64,000 nucleotides of DNA, from positions 971,001-1,035,000 of the forward strand of contig NZ_CP020778.1 of the NCBI RefSeq assembly GCF_002101295.1. The letters run 5' to 3'. The notes below the pieces were generated by a model that was not told the origin of the DNA, made no database searches, and saw nothing but the letters and a program-made list of their open reading frames with translations. The position numbers were made by a program, and so were the translations under genes. The DNA comes from Candidatus Pelagibacter sp. RS40 (GTDB lineage: Bacteria > Pseudomonadota > Alphaproteobacteria > Pelagibacterales > Pelagibacteraceae). The number at the start of each line of letters is the position of its first letter. Positions within the stretch are counted from its first letter, which is position 1. This document shows positions 17,650-25,849 of this stretch, one piece after another.

Positions 17650-19872
17650 ATGAAAATTAATAATGTAGTTGTCATTGGCTCAGGAACGATGGGCAGTGGA
17701 ATAGCAGCGCAACTATGTAATGCAAATATTCCAGTAACTTTATTAGATTTAAAAACAGAGATCAGTCAAAAAGCCAAAGAGAGAATAGAAAAATCAAGAC
17801 CCCCACTATTAATTGATAAATCAAAAATAGATGGGATTAAAGTTGGAAATATTAATGATGATTTTAATATTGTATCAGAGGCTGATTGGATTGTTGAGGC
17901 AGTCGTAGAACGTATTGATATTAAACATGATATCTATGACAAAATTTTTAAGCAAAGAAAGAAAGGCTCTATAGTTTCATCAAATACTTCGTCAATTCCG
18001 ATAAGCGTTTTATCTGAGAAATTGACAGAGGATGATAAAAAAGATTTTTGTATCACTCACTTCTTCAATCCTGTTCGATATATGGATTTACTCGAAATTG
18101 TAAAAAACGAGAATACTGATTTAGATAAAATTCAAAAACTCAAACTATTTTGTGAAGAAGATTTAGGAAAAGGAGCTATTGTTTGTAATGATACTCCAGG
18201 TTTTTTAGGAAATAGAATTGGCGTTTATGCAATGCAAATTGCAATGACAGAAGCATTTAAAATGAAGCTTACCATAGAAGAAGCAGATGCAGTTTTTGGT
18301 AGACCTATGGGAATACCAAAGACAGGAGTTTTTGGTCTTTATGATCTAATTGGTATTGATCTAATGGCAGACGTATTAAAAAGTTTCATCAAAGAGCTTC
18401 CAGAAAATGATAACTTTCAAGAAGTAGCTAAAGAAATTCCTTTAATAAGAAAACTAATTGATACTGGATATACAGGTCGAAAAGGCAAAGGTGGTTTCTA
18501 TAGAATGAACAAAGTTGATAATACAAAAATTCTAGAGGCTATAAATTTAGAAACAGGAGAATATTCACCATCACAAAAAATAGATATTAAATCAGAAAAA
18601 GTTGATTTATTAAAATTAATAAACAGAGGTGATAAATACGGAGATTATGCATGGTCGGTTATTTCAAAGATTATTAAATATGCATCGTCTCTAGTTCCAG
18701 GAATTACAGATAAGTTTAACGATATAGATGAAGCTATGCGTTTAGGTTTCAATTGGTCAAGAGGGCCTTTTGAAATGTTAAAAGAAATTGGTGTCAGTAA
18801 CTTTTTTGAAAAATTAGATGGTTTTGAAAACAATAAATTTTTAGAGGAACTTTCAAAATCTAAAAATGAAGATTTTTATGGAGAAAGACAAAAATATACT
18901 GAAATAGAGACTTTAGGAAAAATTAAACCCAAAGCAATAAAGTTAGATGGAAATAATTCAGCAGAGATTTATAGATTTAATGATTTTAATATAGTTGAGT
19001 TTACAACTAAAGCTAACGCATTAGATTACGACTCGATGGATGCATTAAAGAAAGCAACCGATAAGCCTTTAATTATTATTAATGAAAGTATGCAATTTTC
19101 TGCAGGTGTAAATTTAACTTACACAATGAATTTTGCAGAAAAGGGTGATTACAGTTCGATCGAAAAATTCGTTAAATACTTCCAAGATACCTGTAAAGAA
19201 CTTAAATATTCAAAATATCCAGTTGTTTCAGCTCCTTCAGGACTAACATTAGGAGGTGGATTTGAAGTTCTGGTGCAAAGTAATTTTGTGGCTTCCCATA
19301 CCAATATTGTTGTTGGGCTAGTTGAAACTATGGTTGGTTTAGTTCCAGCAGGGGGAGGATGTAAAGAAATGTTATGGAGATGGTCGCAAACTGAGGAAGC
19401 AAAAAATGATCCAGATTATGCACCATTAAAAGTTTTTGATATTATAGGTTACGGTAAAACAGCAACTTCACCAGTTGAGGCAGAACCTCTTAAATACTTG
19501 CTTCCTGAAAATAAAAAAATCATGAGTAGAAATAGTTTATTGAATGTTTCAAGATCTATCTTGGAGGAGAACAAAGATTTTACCCCTCCAGCTGAAGCAA
19601 CTTTTAAATTAGCAGGAAAACCGTTAAAGGAAAAAATGGTTAAATTGTTGGAAAAATTATACAACGACAAAGTAATTTTAGATCACGGAATGGTCGTTGG
19701 TAGTGAGCTTGCAAACGTATTAAGTGGAGGGGACACTACAATTGATAAAACTTTGTCAGAGGATGATTTATATAAACTAGAATTAAATTCCTTTATGAAT
19801 TTAATTGAAACTCAAAAAACTAAAGACAGAATTAAGCACACACTTTCTAAAGGTAAACCTTTAGTTAATTAG
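17650..19872 (+). CDS. 3-hydroxyacyl-CoA dehydrogenase / enoyl-CoA hydratase fusion (FadN-like)
   Basis: The 740-aa beta-oxidation enzyme has the dehydrogenase half first: Rossmann motif VIGSGTMGSGIAAQL, catalytic His in THFFNPVRYMDL and NDTPGFLGNRIGVY, with the C-terminal helical domains following to about residue 425. The C-terminal crotonase half has oxyanion-hole segments QFSAGVNL and GLTLGGGFEV and the acidic residue in VGLVETMVG. This order, dehydrogenase then hydratase, is that of FadN and opposite to FadB/FadJ. It converts enoyl-CoA to 3-ketoacyl-CoA, which the thiolase encoded at 4551-5675 could cleave. It is 50 nt downstream of the importer and probably has its own promoter. Confidence 0.9.
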   Translation: MKINNVVVIGSGTMGSGIAAQLCNANIPVTLLDLKTEISQKAKERIEKSRPPLLIDKSKIDGIKVGNINDDFNIVSEADWIVEAVVERIDIKHDIYDKIFKQRKKGSIVSSNTSSIPISVLSEKLTEDDKKDFCITHFFNPVRYMDLLEIVKNENTDLDKIQKLKLFCEEDLGKGAIVCNDTPGFLGNRIGVYAMQIAMTEAFKMKLTIEEADAVFGRPMGIPKTGVFGLYDLIGIDLMADVLKSFIKELPENDNFQEVAKEIPLIRKLIDTGYTGRKGKGGFYRMNKVDNTKILEAINLETGEYSPSQKIDIKSEKVDLLKLINRGDKYGDYAWSVISKIIKYASSLVPGITDKFNDIDEAMRLGFNWSRGPFEMLKEIGVSNFFEKLDGFENNKFLEELSKSKNEDFYGERQKYTEIETLGKIKPKAIKLDGNNSAEIYRFNDFNIVEFTTKANALDYDSMDALKKATDKPLIIINESMQFSAGVNLTYTMNFAEKGDYSSIEKFVKYFQDTCKELKYSKYPVVSAPSGLTLGGGFEVLVQSNFVASHTNIVVGLVETMVGLVPAGGGCKEMLWRWSQTEEAKNDPDYAPLKVFDIIGYGKTATSPVEAEPLKYLLPENKKIMSRNSLLNVSRSILEENKDFTPPAEATFKLAGKPLKEKMVKLLEKLYNDKVILDHGMVVGSELANVLSGGDTTIDKTLSEDDLYKLELNSFMNLIETQKTKDRIKHTLSKGKPLVN

Positions 19873-20515
19873 CATTTAACATTTTAAAAGAGTTAATAAA
19901 ATCAGGCCTAAGCACGTATATTGCTTTATTGCCTGTTTTTATTCTCTCTAAAATATCTAAACCATATATCACTTTACCAAGCGGAGTATATTCACCTTGA
20001 TAAATAGGTATTTCTTTTAGTGTAATAAAAAACTCACTATCCTCTGTATTAAATTCTGTTGATCTTGCAAATCCAACACTACCTTCCGTAAACTCAAAAT
20101 CGTCATTCAGTTCCGATTTAAGGGTTCCAAGTTTTGATTTACCACTTCCTATTTTTGAATAATCCAAATATTCTTTTTTTCCATATTCTAAATCTCCTGC
20201 CTGTACTAAAGTATTTTCAATAACTTTATAAAAAGCTGACCCATCATATAGACCTTTGTTAATTAAAGTTTTAAATCTTTCAACAGAGTTAGGTGAAATT
20301 TCAGGATATAATTCAATCACCACATTCCCACACTCAACATTCATAATTGCTATATTTTCAGGATCAGGAAAATTTACTTTTTCTAAATTTACTTCTTTAA
20401 CGGATAGACATTTATTTTTTAGTAAAAAAAAAGATGTAACAGCAAAAATACCAAGACAAATTAAAAACATAAATAATATTTTTTCTGAAAGTGATGCCTT
20501 AACCGCTTTGATCAT
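19865..20515 (-). CDS. Membrane-anchored cyclophilin-type peptidyl-prolyl isomerase
   Basis: The 216-aa protein has one N-terminal membrane helix (about residues 13-32) and a periplasmic cyclophilin domain with CGNVVIELYPEISPNSVERF, GSVGFARS and SEFFITLKE. The usual catalytic motif FHRVI reads FYKVI here (Arg to Lys, His to Tyr) and SQFFI reads SEFFI, so isomerase activity may be weak or lost and a chaperone role is possible. It overlaps the 3' end of the convergent FadN-like gene by 8 nt and the upstream HExxH gene by 4 nt (ATGA). Confidence 0.8.
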   Translation of the reverse strand: MIKAVKASLSEKILFMFLICLGIFAVTSFFLLKNKCLSVKEVNLEKVNFPDPENIAIMNVECGNVVIELYPEISPNSVERFKTLINKGLYDGSAFYKVIENTLVQAGDLEYGKKEYLDYSKIGSGKSKLGTLKSELNDDFEFTEGSVGFARSTEFNTEDSEFFITLKEIPIYQGEYTPLGKVIYGLDILERIKTGNKAIYVLRPDFINSFKMLNAN

Positions 20516-21240
20516 AAAATATTGTTATCAATTTTAGATAATCCAGACTTAATTAACTCAACTTTATTTTTTAAAATATTGTCCTTCTGTGTAATTTCGT
20601 TAACTTTAGATTTATTAGTCATTAAAAAAGAAAAAATTTCTGCCATATCCTCAGATGGAATTGACATTGAATATTCAGTTAAAAATCCCTTTGTATTTTC
20701 ATATAAATCTAAATTAAGTCTATTGGAACAGGTAGAGCATTCAGCATAAGTGAAGTTTGGCTCATTAAAATTTGAAAATAATTCTTCATCAAAGTAATTT
20801 CGGTGACTGCTTTGAATCATATGAAATATTTCATGATGGATCATTCTTTCAAAATACTTTTGATTAAAATTTATATCCAATATAAGTGTTCTTTTCTGAG
20901 CATCAGGTATTCCGCCAGTATTTATCTCTGAAATAAATAGATCCTCACACAAAACTATATATTTTAGCTGAATTTTTTTTAGAAAATTTGAATTATATAA
21001 ACTAAGATTTTTTTCAATAACTGGAAATTTTTTATCTAAATTAATTTTTTTTGTCTTTTTACAAGTAATGTTGTCATCTACACCAATTTTAAAATCATTA
21101 TTTGTATTTAAATATCGAATATTATTTTTACTTTTTAATTTGAAAATTTCTAAATTTGGTATCTTAAGCAAGTTATAAATTTCATCAGCATTTACGTAAG
21201 TAATATTTAAACAAAACAACAATAATATTAAAATTCTCAT
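20512..21240 (-). CDS. Secreted HExxH protein, putative zinc metallopeptidase of unknown family
   Basis: The 242-aa protein has a Sec signal peptide (MRILILLLFCLNITYVNADE). The zinc-binding motif HHEIFHMIQ lies near residue 139 and an acidic helix, PSEDMAEIFSF, follows about 60 residues later and could give the third metal ligand. A CSTCSN pair near residue 170 may form a disulfide or bind metal. I do not recognise the family. The following cyclophilin gene overlaps by 4 nt, so the two are probably co-translated and both act in the periplasm. Peptidase activity is inferred from the motif only. Confidence 0.7.
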   Translation of the reverse strand: MRILILLLFCLNITYVNADEIYNLLKIPNLEIFKLKSKNNIRYLNTNNDFKIGVDDNITCKKTKKINLDKKFPVIEKNLSLYNSNFLKKIQLKYIVLCEDLFISEINTGGIPDAQKRTLILDINFNQKYFERMIHHEIFHMIQSSHRNYFDEELFSNFNEPNFTYAECSTCSNRLNLDLYENTKGFLTEYSMSIPSEDMAEIFSFLMTNKSKVNEITQKDNILKNKVELIKSGLSKIDNNIL

Positions 21241-21293
21241 TAATTAATTATAGACGAATTAGACAAGATAATATTATCTTAGATTTTTATAAA

Positions 21294-22253
21294 ATGAAAA
21301 AAGAAAGAAATAAAAATCCAGTTCAACCAGTTAGTGGAACAAAAGTTCCAAGGTATGCAGGACCAAGCACATTTGCAAGATTACCAGAATTAAGAGATGT
21401 TGAAAGTTGTGATGTTGCAATTGTTGGAATTCCATTTGATAGTGGAACAAGTTACAGACCGGGCGCAAGATTTGGACCTCAAAGTATTCGACAAGCCTCA
21501 AGACATTTAAGAACTAATTATCACCCAAGTTATGATGTTGAGCCGTTTAAGGTTCAACAAGTTGCAGATGCAGGCGATATAGCTTGTAACCCATTTAATA
21601 TTGATGAAGCCATTAAACAAATTGAGGTTGGTGCAACAGATTTATTGAATAAAGTGGGTGGAATTATTAGTCTTGGTGGTGATCATACAATTGCAGTGCC
21701 ACTATTAAGAGCTGCAAACAAAAAGAATAACGGTCCAGTATCTTTGGTACATTTTGATGCTCATTTAGATACTTGGGATACTTATTTTGGTGCACCCTAC
21801 ACACATGGAACTCCTTTTAGAAGAGCCCGAGAAGAAAATTTATTTCTAGATGATGCCTCTATGCATGTTGGTATAAGAGGTCCGTTATACAGTAGAGATG
21901 ACATAAAGAATGATGAAAGTTTTGGATTTAAAATTATTCATTGTGACGAATTTCAAACAGAGGGAACAGATAAAATTGCAGAAAGAATTAAAAAAAGAGT
22001 TGGAGATAATGCTTTGTACTTATCTATTGATATTGACGTGCTTGATCCAGCCTTTGCACCAGGAACAGGAACACCTGAAATAGCAGGGATGACCACTAGA
22101 GAAATGGTTAATGTCCTAAGAGGATTGTCAGGTTTAAATTTGATCTCGGCAGATGTCGTAGAAGTTGCACCTGCATATGATCATGCTGAAGTTACTTCTC
22201 TTGCTGCTGCTACAATTGTTTACGAATTAACAAATTTATTTGCAAAATCATAA
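21294..22253 (+). CDS. speB: Agmatinase-family ureohydrolase (SpeB-like)
   Basis: The 319-aa manganese enzyme of the arginase/agmatinase family has the metal ligands in GGDHTIAVP, HFDAHLDTWD and SIDIDVLDPAFAPGTGTPE. It hydrolyses a guanidino compound to an amine and urea. SpeB relatives include agmatinase, guanidinobutyrase, guanidinopropionase and guanidine hydrolase, which cannot be separated by eye. The aldehyde dehydrogenase 14 nt downstream suggests a catabolic route in which the released amine is oxidised to an aldehyde and then an acid. It is divergent from the HExxH gene with 53 nt between starts. Confidence 0.88.
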   Translation: MKKERNKNPVQPVSGTKVPRYAGPSTFARLPELRDVESCDVAIVGIPFDSGTSYRPGARFGPQSIRQASRHLRTNYHPSYDVEPFKVQQVADAGDIACNPFNIDEAIKQIEVGATDLLNKVGGIISLGGDHTIAVPLLRAANKKNNGPVSLVHFDAHLDTWDTYFGAPYTHGTPFRRAREENLFLDDASMHVGIRGPLYSRDDIKNDESFGFKIIHCDEFQTEGTDKIAERIKKRVGDNALYLSIDIDVLDPAFAPGTGTPEIAGMTTREMVNVLRGLSGLNLISADVVEVAPAYDHAEVTSLAAATIVYELTNLFAKS

Positions 22254-22267
22254 AGAAGGGATAATTT

Positions 22268-23707
22268 GTGCGCATGATTGAAAAGAAAAATTTTTATATT
22301 AATGGTTCGTGGGTTGCACCAAAAAATCCAAAAGATATTCAAGTTATAAATCCTGCAACTGAAAAAAGTTGTGCAGTTATTTCCTTAGGTGGAAAAGAAG
22401 ATGTTAATGATGCAGTGTTAGCTGCTAAAGAAGCTTTTAAAACTTGGGGATTTTCCTCAAAAGAGGAGCGATTAAGTTTATTAGAAAGCTTTTACGCACT
22501 TTATAAAAAAAGATGGAACGATATTACGGATGCAATTATTCAGGAAATGGGAGCACCAAAAGATTTTGCATTAAAACTTCAGACAGGGACTGGCGCTAGT
22601 CACACAAAATCATTCATTCGTTATTTAAAAGAATTTGAATTTGAAAAACCACTAGGTGAACACGCAAAAAATCAAAGATTGATATATGAACCAAAAGGTG
22701 TTTGTGCATTAATTACACCATGGAACTGGCCAATTAACCAAGTTACATTGAAAGTTATTCCAGCTTTGGCCTCTGGATGCACAATGGTTTTAAAACCATC
22801 AGAGTTAGCACCCTTATCTGCTATGATTATTGCAGAATTAATAGATGAAGCAAAATTTCCAAAAGGTGTATTTAATTTGGTAAATGGAGACGGCGCAACT
22901 ACTGGCGATGCCTTAACAAGTCATCCAGATGTAAATATGATTTCATTTACCGGTTCAACAAGAGCAGGGGCTTTAATTTCCCAAAATGCAGCAAAAGATT
23001 TTAAAAGAGTAAGTTTAGAATTAGGTGGAAAAGGTGCAAACATTATATTCAAAGATGCAGATGCAGAAGCTATTGAAAGAGGTGCTTTAAGATGTTTTAG
23101 AAACTCAGGACAATCTTGCAATGCTCCAACAAGAATGTTGGTTGAAAAACCAATTTACGATGAAGCTGTTGAAAGATTAAGAAAGTATGCAAGTGAATTT
23201 AAAGTAGACGATCCAAATAAAGAGGGCGAACACATAGGTCCAGTTATTTCAGAAACACAATTTAATAAAATCCAAGGACTTATCCAAAAAGGAATTGATG
23301 AGGGAGCAAAATTAGTTGCTGGTGGACCAGGAAAACCCGATGGATTAAATGATGGTTACTATGTAAAACCTACAGTATTTGCAGATGTTAATAATGACAT
23401 GGAAATTGCAAGAACTGAAATTTTTGGTCCAGTTTTATCTGTTATTCCATTTGAAACTGAGGAGGAAGCTATTCAGATTGCAAATGATACTGATTATGGA
23501 TTAACAAATTATATTCAAACCCAAGATAACGATAAAGTTCAAAGAGTAGCAAGAAAACTTAGATCAGGAATGGTAGATGTTAACGGTGCTGGTATTGCAG
23601 TGGATGCTCCATTTGGTGGCTTTAAACATTCTGGTATTGGTAGAGAGGCTGGTAAAGAGGGTTTACTTGAATTTTTGGAAGTTAAATCGGTTGGTGGTTG
23701 GAACTAA
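22268..23707 (+). CDS. NAD(P)-dependent aldehyde dehydrogenase
   Basis: The 479-aa enzyme of the ALDH superfamily shows TPWNWPINQ, SFTGSTRAG, the general base in LELGGKGAN and the catalytic cysteine in NSGQSCNAPTRM (about residue 284). A GTG start at 22268 is preferred over ATG at 22274 because AAGAAGGG lies 7 nt before the GTG. It is coupled to the ureohydrolase gene, so an omega-amino or guanidino aldehyde is a reasonable substrate guess. It overlaps the convergent M20 deacylase gene by 4 nt at the stops. Confidence 0.9.
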   Translation: MRMIEKKNFYINGSWVAPKNPKDIQVINPATEKSCAVISLGGKEDVNDAVLAAKEAFKTWGFSSKEERLSLLESFYALYKKRWNDITDAIIQEMGAPKDFALKLQTGTGASHTKSFIRYLKEFEFEKPLGEHAKNQRLIYEPKGVCALITPWNWPINQVTLKVIPALASGCTMVLKPSELAPLSAMIIAELIDEAKFPKGVFNLVNGDGATTGDALTSHPDVNMISFTGSTRAGALISQNAAKDFKRVSLELGGKGANIIFKDADAEAIERGALRCFRNSGQSCNAPTRMLVEKPIYDEAVERLRKYASEFKVDDPNKEGEHIGPVISETQFNKIQGLIQKGIDEGAKLVAGGPGKPDGLNDGYYVKPTVFADVNNDMEIARTEIFGPVLSVIPFETEEEAIQIANDTDYGLTNYIQTQDNDKVQRVARKLRSGMVDVNGAGIAVDAPFGGFKHSGIGREAGKEGLLEFLEVKSVGGWN

Positions 23708-24882
23708 TTTATAGATTTATTTTTCACACCCTCTAAAAACTTAAGACATTTTTTTAATTCATTCAGTTCTATAAATTCATCAATTTTATGCGCTTGTTCA
23801 ATTGAACCTGGTCCACAAACGACAGTACTAATACCTACCTCTTGAAATAAACCAGCTTCAGTTCCAAAGGATACAACTTGTCTTGAATTATCTCCTGTAA
23901 TACTTGATACAAACTCACAAGCTTCAGACTGATCTAATCTATCAAACCCAATAACTTCACCAATTACTTCTTTTTTAATAAATGAATTTGGAAATACTTT
24001 TTTCATTTCAGGCAATAAAATTTCATTAGCATATTTATCAATTTCTTGAGTTACAAAATCTGCATCTTTTTTTACAACTGGTCTTGTTTCCCATTCAACA
24101 CTGCACTTATCTGCAATAACATTGTGAGCTATACCTCCTTTAATCCCTCCAACAGATAAAGTTGAATGTGGTGGATCAAAGATGCAATCTTTTGGTCCTC
24201 TTTGTTTTAAGCTTTCTCTAATTTCTAAAAGTTTATTTACATATCTTGATGCATATTCAACTGCACTTACTCCTAAGTGAGGTTTAGAACTGTGACCAGC
24301 AAGTCCTCCAAAATGAACTGTATATTCATTCATGCCCTTATGAGCATCGATGATTTTCATATTTGTGGGCTCGCCAATGATACAAATACCATCTTTAATA
24401 TCTCTCTTTTTTAATTCTTTAATTAATAAAGGCGCACCAATACAAGCCGTCTCTTCATCAAATGTATAACAAAAATGAATATCTCTATCTAAATCACTAT
24501 CTTTAAAAATGGGCGCATAAGCAAGTGTGCATGCAATAAAACCTTTCATATCACACGAACCTCTCCCATAAAGTTTATCCCCTTTTATAGTTGCAACAAA
24601 TGGATCGCTAGACCAACCTTTTGAAACTGGAACAACATCAGTATGACCAGAGAGAATTATTGGTTTTTTGCCGTTAGTTTTTTTTGCTTTTAACGTTCCA
24701 AATAAATTTACCCTTTTATTATCATCATCGAACACTTTAAAAGTTGTAGCCCCAATGCCATTTAGAATTTTTTCACAGTAACTGATTAATTCGCTGTTAT
24801 CTTGACCTGATACAGTTTTAAATCCAATTAGATCAGTTAAAATCTTGATTGATTTTTCGTATAAATTGTTTTCTATACTCAT
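23704..24882 (-). CDS. argE: M20 metallopeptidase, acetylornithine deacetylase-like (ArgE)
   Basis: The 392-aa binuclear zinc hydrolase of the M20 family has metal ligands and a catalytic acid in SGHTDVVP, YGRGSCDMKGF and FDEETACIGA, plus the dimerisation domain around GLAGHSSKPHLG. ArgE removes the acetyl group from N-acetylornithine in arginine synthesis; related enzymes act on other N-acyl amino acids. Its position beside a guanidino-compound hydrolase would also fit arginine-related catabolism. The divergent CsaA gene starts 24 nt away. Confidence 0.85.
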   Translation of the reverse strand: MSIENNLYEKSIKILTDLIGFKTVSGQDNSELISYCEKILNGIGATTFKVFDDDNKRVNLFGTLKAKKTNGKKPIILSGHTDVVPVSKGWSSDPFVATIKGDKLYGRGSCDMKGFIACTLAYAPIFKDSDLDRDIHFCYTFDEETACIGAPLLIKELKKRDIKDGICIIGEPTNMKIIDAHKGMNEYTVHFGGLAGHSSKPHLGVSAVEYASRYVNKLLEIRESLKQRGPKDCIFDPPHSTLSVGGIKGGIAHNVIADKCSVEWETRPVVKKDADFVTQEIDKYANEILLPEMKKVFPNSFIKKEVIGEVIGFDRLDQSEACEFVSSITGDNSRQVVSFGTEAGLFQEVGISTVVCGPGSIEQAHKIDEFIELNELKKCLKFLEGVKNKSIN

Positions 24883-24906
24883 ACTTTTAACTTAACATAT
24901 TTTATA

Positions 24907-25251
24907 ATGATTAAAGAACAAATAACCTACGACATTTTTGACAAAGTCGATATTAGAATTGGAACAGTTATATCTGTAAAGAAAAATGAAAAAGCAAGAA
25001 AACCATCTTTAGTGGTTGAGGTTGATTTTGGTAATGAAATCGGCATTAAACAGTCTTCTGCACAGATAACTCACTATTACAATGAAGAAAATTTAAAAGG
25101 CAAACAAGTAATTGCGGTTTGTAATTTTCCAGAAAAAAATATAGCTGGAGTGGTTTCGCAAGTTTTAGTTTTAGGAGCAATTGATGCTGATGGAAAAGTA
25201 ACTTTAGTTCATCCCTCTCAAAAAGCTGAAAATGGTCTACCGATTGCATAA
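24907..25251 (+). CDS. csaA: tRNA-binding domain protein (CsaA-like)
   Basis: The 114-aa single-domain OB-fold protein shows VDIRIGTVISV, KPSLVVEVDFG, QITHYYNEENLKGKQVIAVCNFPEKNIAG and the C-terminal KAENGLPIA. This matches CsaA, a dimeric tRNA-binding protein with proposed chaperone activity related to the C-terminal domain of methionyl-tRNA synthetase. It starts a run of eight tightly packed plus-strand genes. Confidence 0.88.
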   Translation: MIKEQITYDIFDKVDIRIGTVISVKKNEKARKPSLVVEVDFGNEIGIKQSSAQITHYYNEENLKGKQVIAVCNFPEKNIAGVVSQVLVLGAIDADGKVTLVHPSQKAENGLPIA

Positions 25252-25256
25252 TAAGT

Positions 25257-25847
25257 ATGCATCCAGAAATATTATCAATAGCTCTTTTTTGGTTTGTTGC
25301 CGCCTTTACGCCTGGTCCAAATAACGTAGTTGCATCATATTCTGGATTTAATTTTGGAATTACAAAAACAATTCCTCTTATCTTAGGTGTTACCCTTGGA
25401 TTTACTTCATTAATATTTTTTCTAACCATTGGTCTGATAAATGTTTTCAAGATTTTTCCTATTTTACAAAATATTCTTAAATACCTTGGAACCTTATTTT
25501 TGCTATATTTAGCTTATAAGATCTCTCTTTCTAAAAGTTCGAAAGAAGAAGAAAAAAAAAATCCAGTTACATTTTTTGATACTTATTTCTTTCAATTTTT
25601 AAATCCAAAAGGAGTTTTGTTTGGAATAATTATTGTTTCAACTTATTTAGAGCTTGGAGAAAACTATTTAAGTTATGCGATTCAAATCGTTTTACTTGCC
25701 TTTATTTTCTCAAGCACGAGTATTACTTTATGGACATTTATAGGTAAATTTTTAAGGAAATTCGCGACAAATGATAAATTTATAAATTACTTTAATTATG
25801 CTATGTCACTGCTTCTTTTGCTAAGCATTGTAACTATTTATATATAA
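25257..25847 (+). CDS. LysE/RhtB-family amino acid exporter
   Basis: The 196-aa inner-membrane protein has about six hydrophobic segments and the family start WFVAAFTPGPNNVVASYSG, with the TPGPN motif in the first helix. LysE/RhtB proteins export amino acids or related solutes. It starts 5 nt after CsaA and ends 2 nt before aconitase. Cargo is not readable. Confidence 0.85.
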   Translation: MHPEILSIALFWFVAAFTPGPNNVVASYSGFNFGITKTIPLILGVTLGFTSLIFFLTIGLINVFKIFPILQNILKYLGTLFLLYLAYKISLSKSSKEEEKKNPVTFFDTYFFQFLNPKGVLFGIIIVSTYLELGENYLSYAIQIVLLAFIFSSTSITLWTFIGKFLRKFATNDKFINYFNYAMSLLLLLSIVTIYI

Positions 25848-25849
25848 AC

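Noticed and set aside
25046-25450. Minus-strand open frame of 134 codons opposite csaA and the LysE-type gene
   Set aside because: It lies antisense to two well-supported genes and its translation has no recognisable domain.
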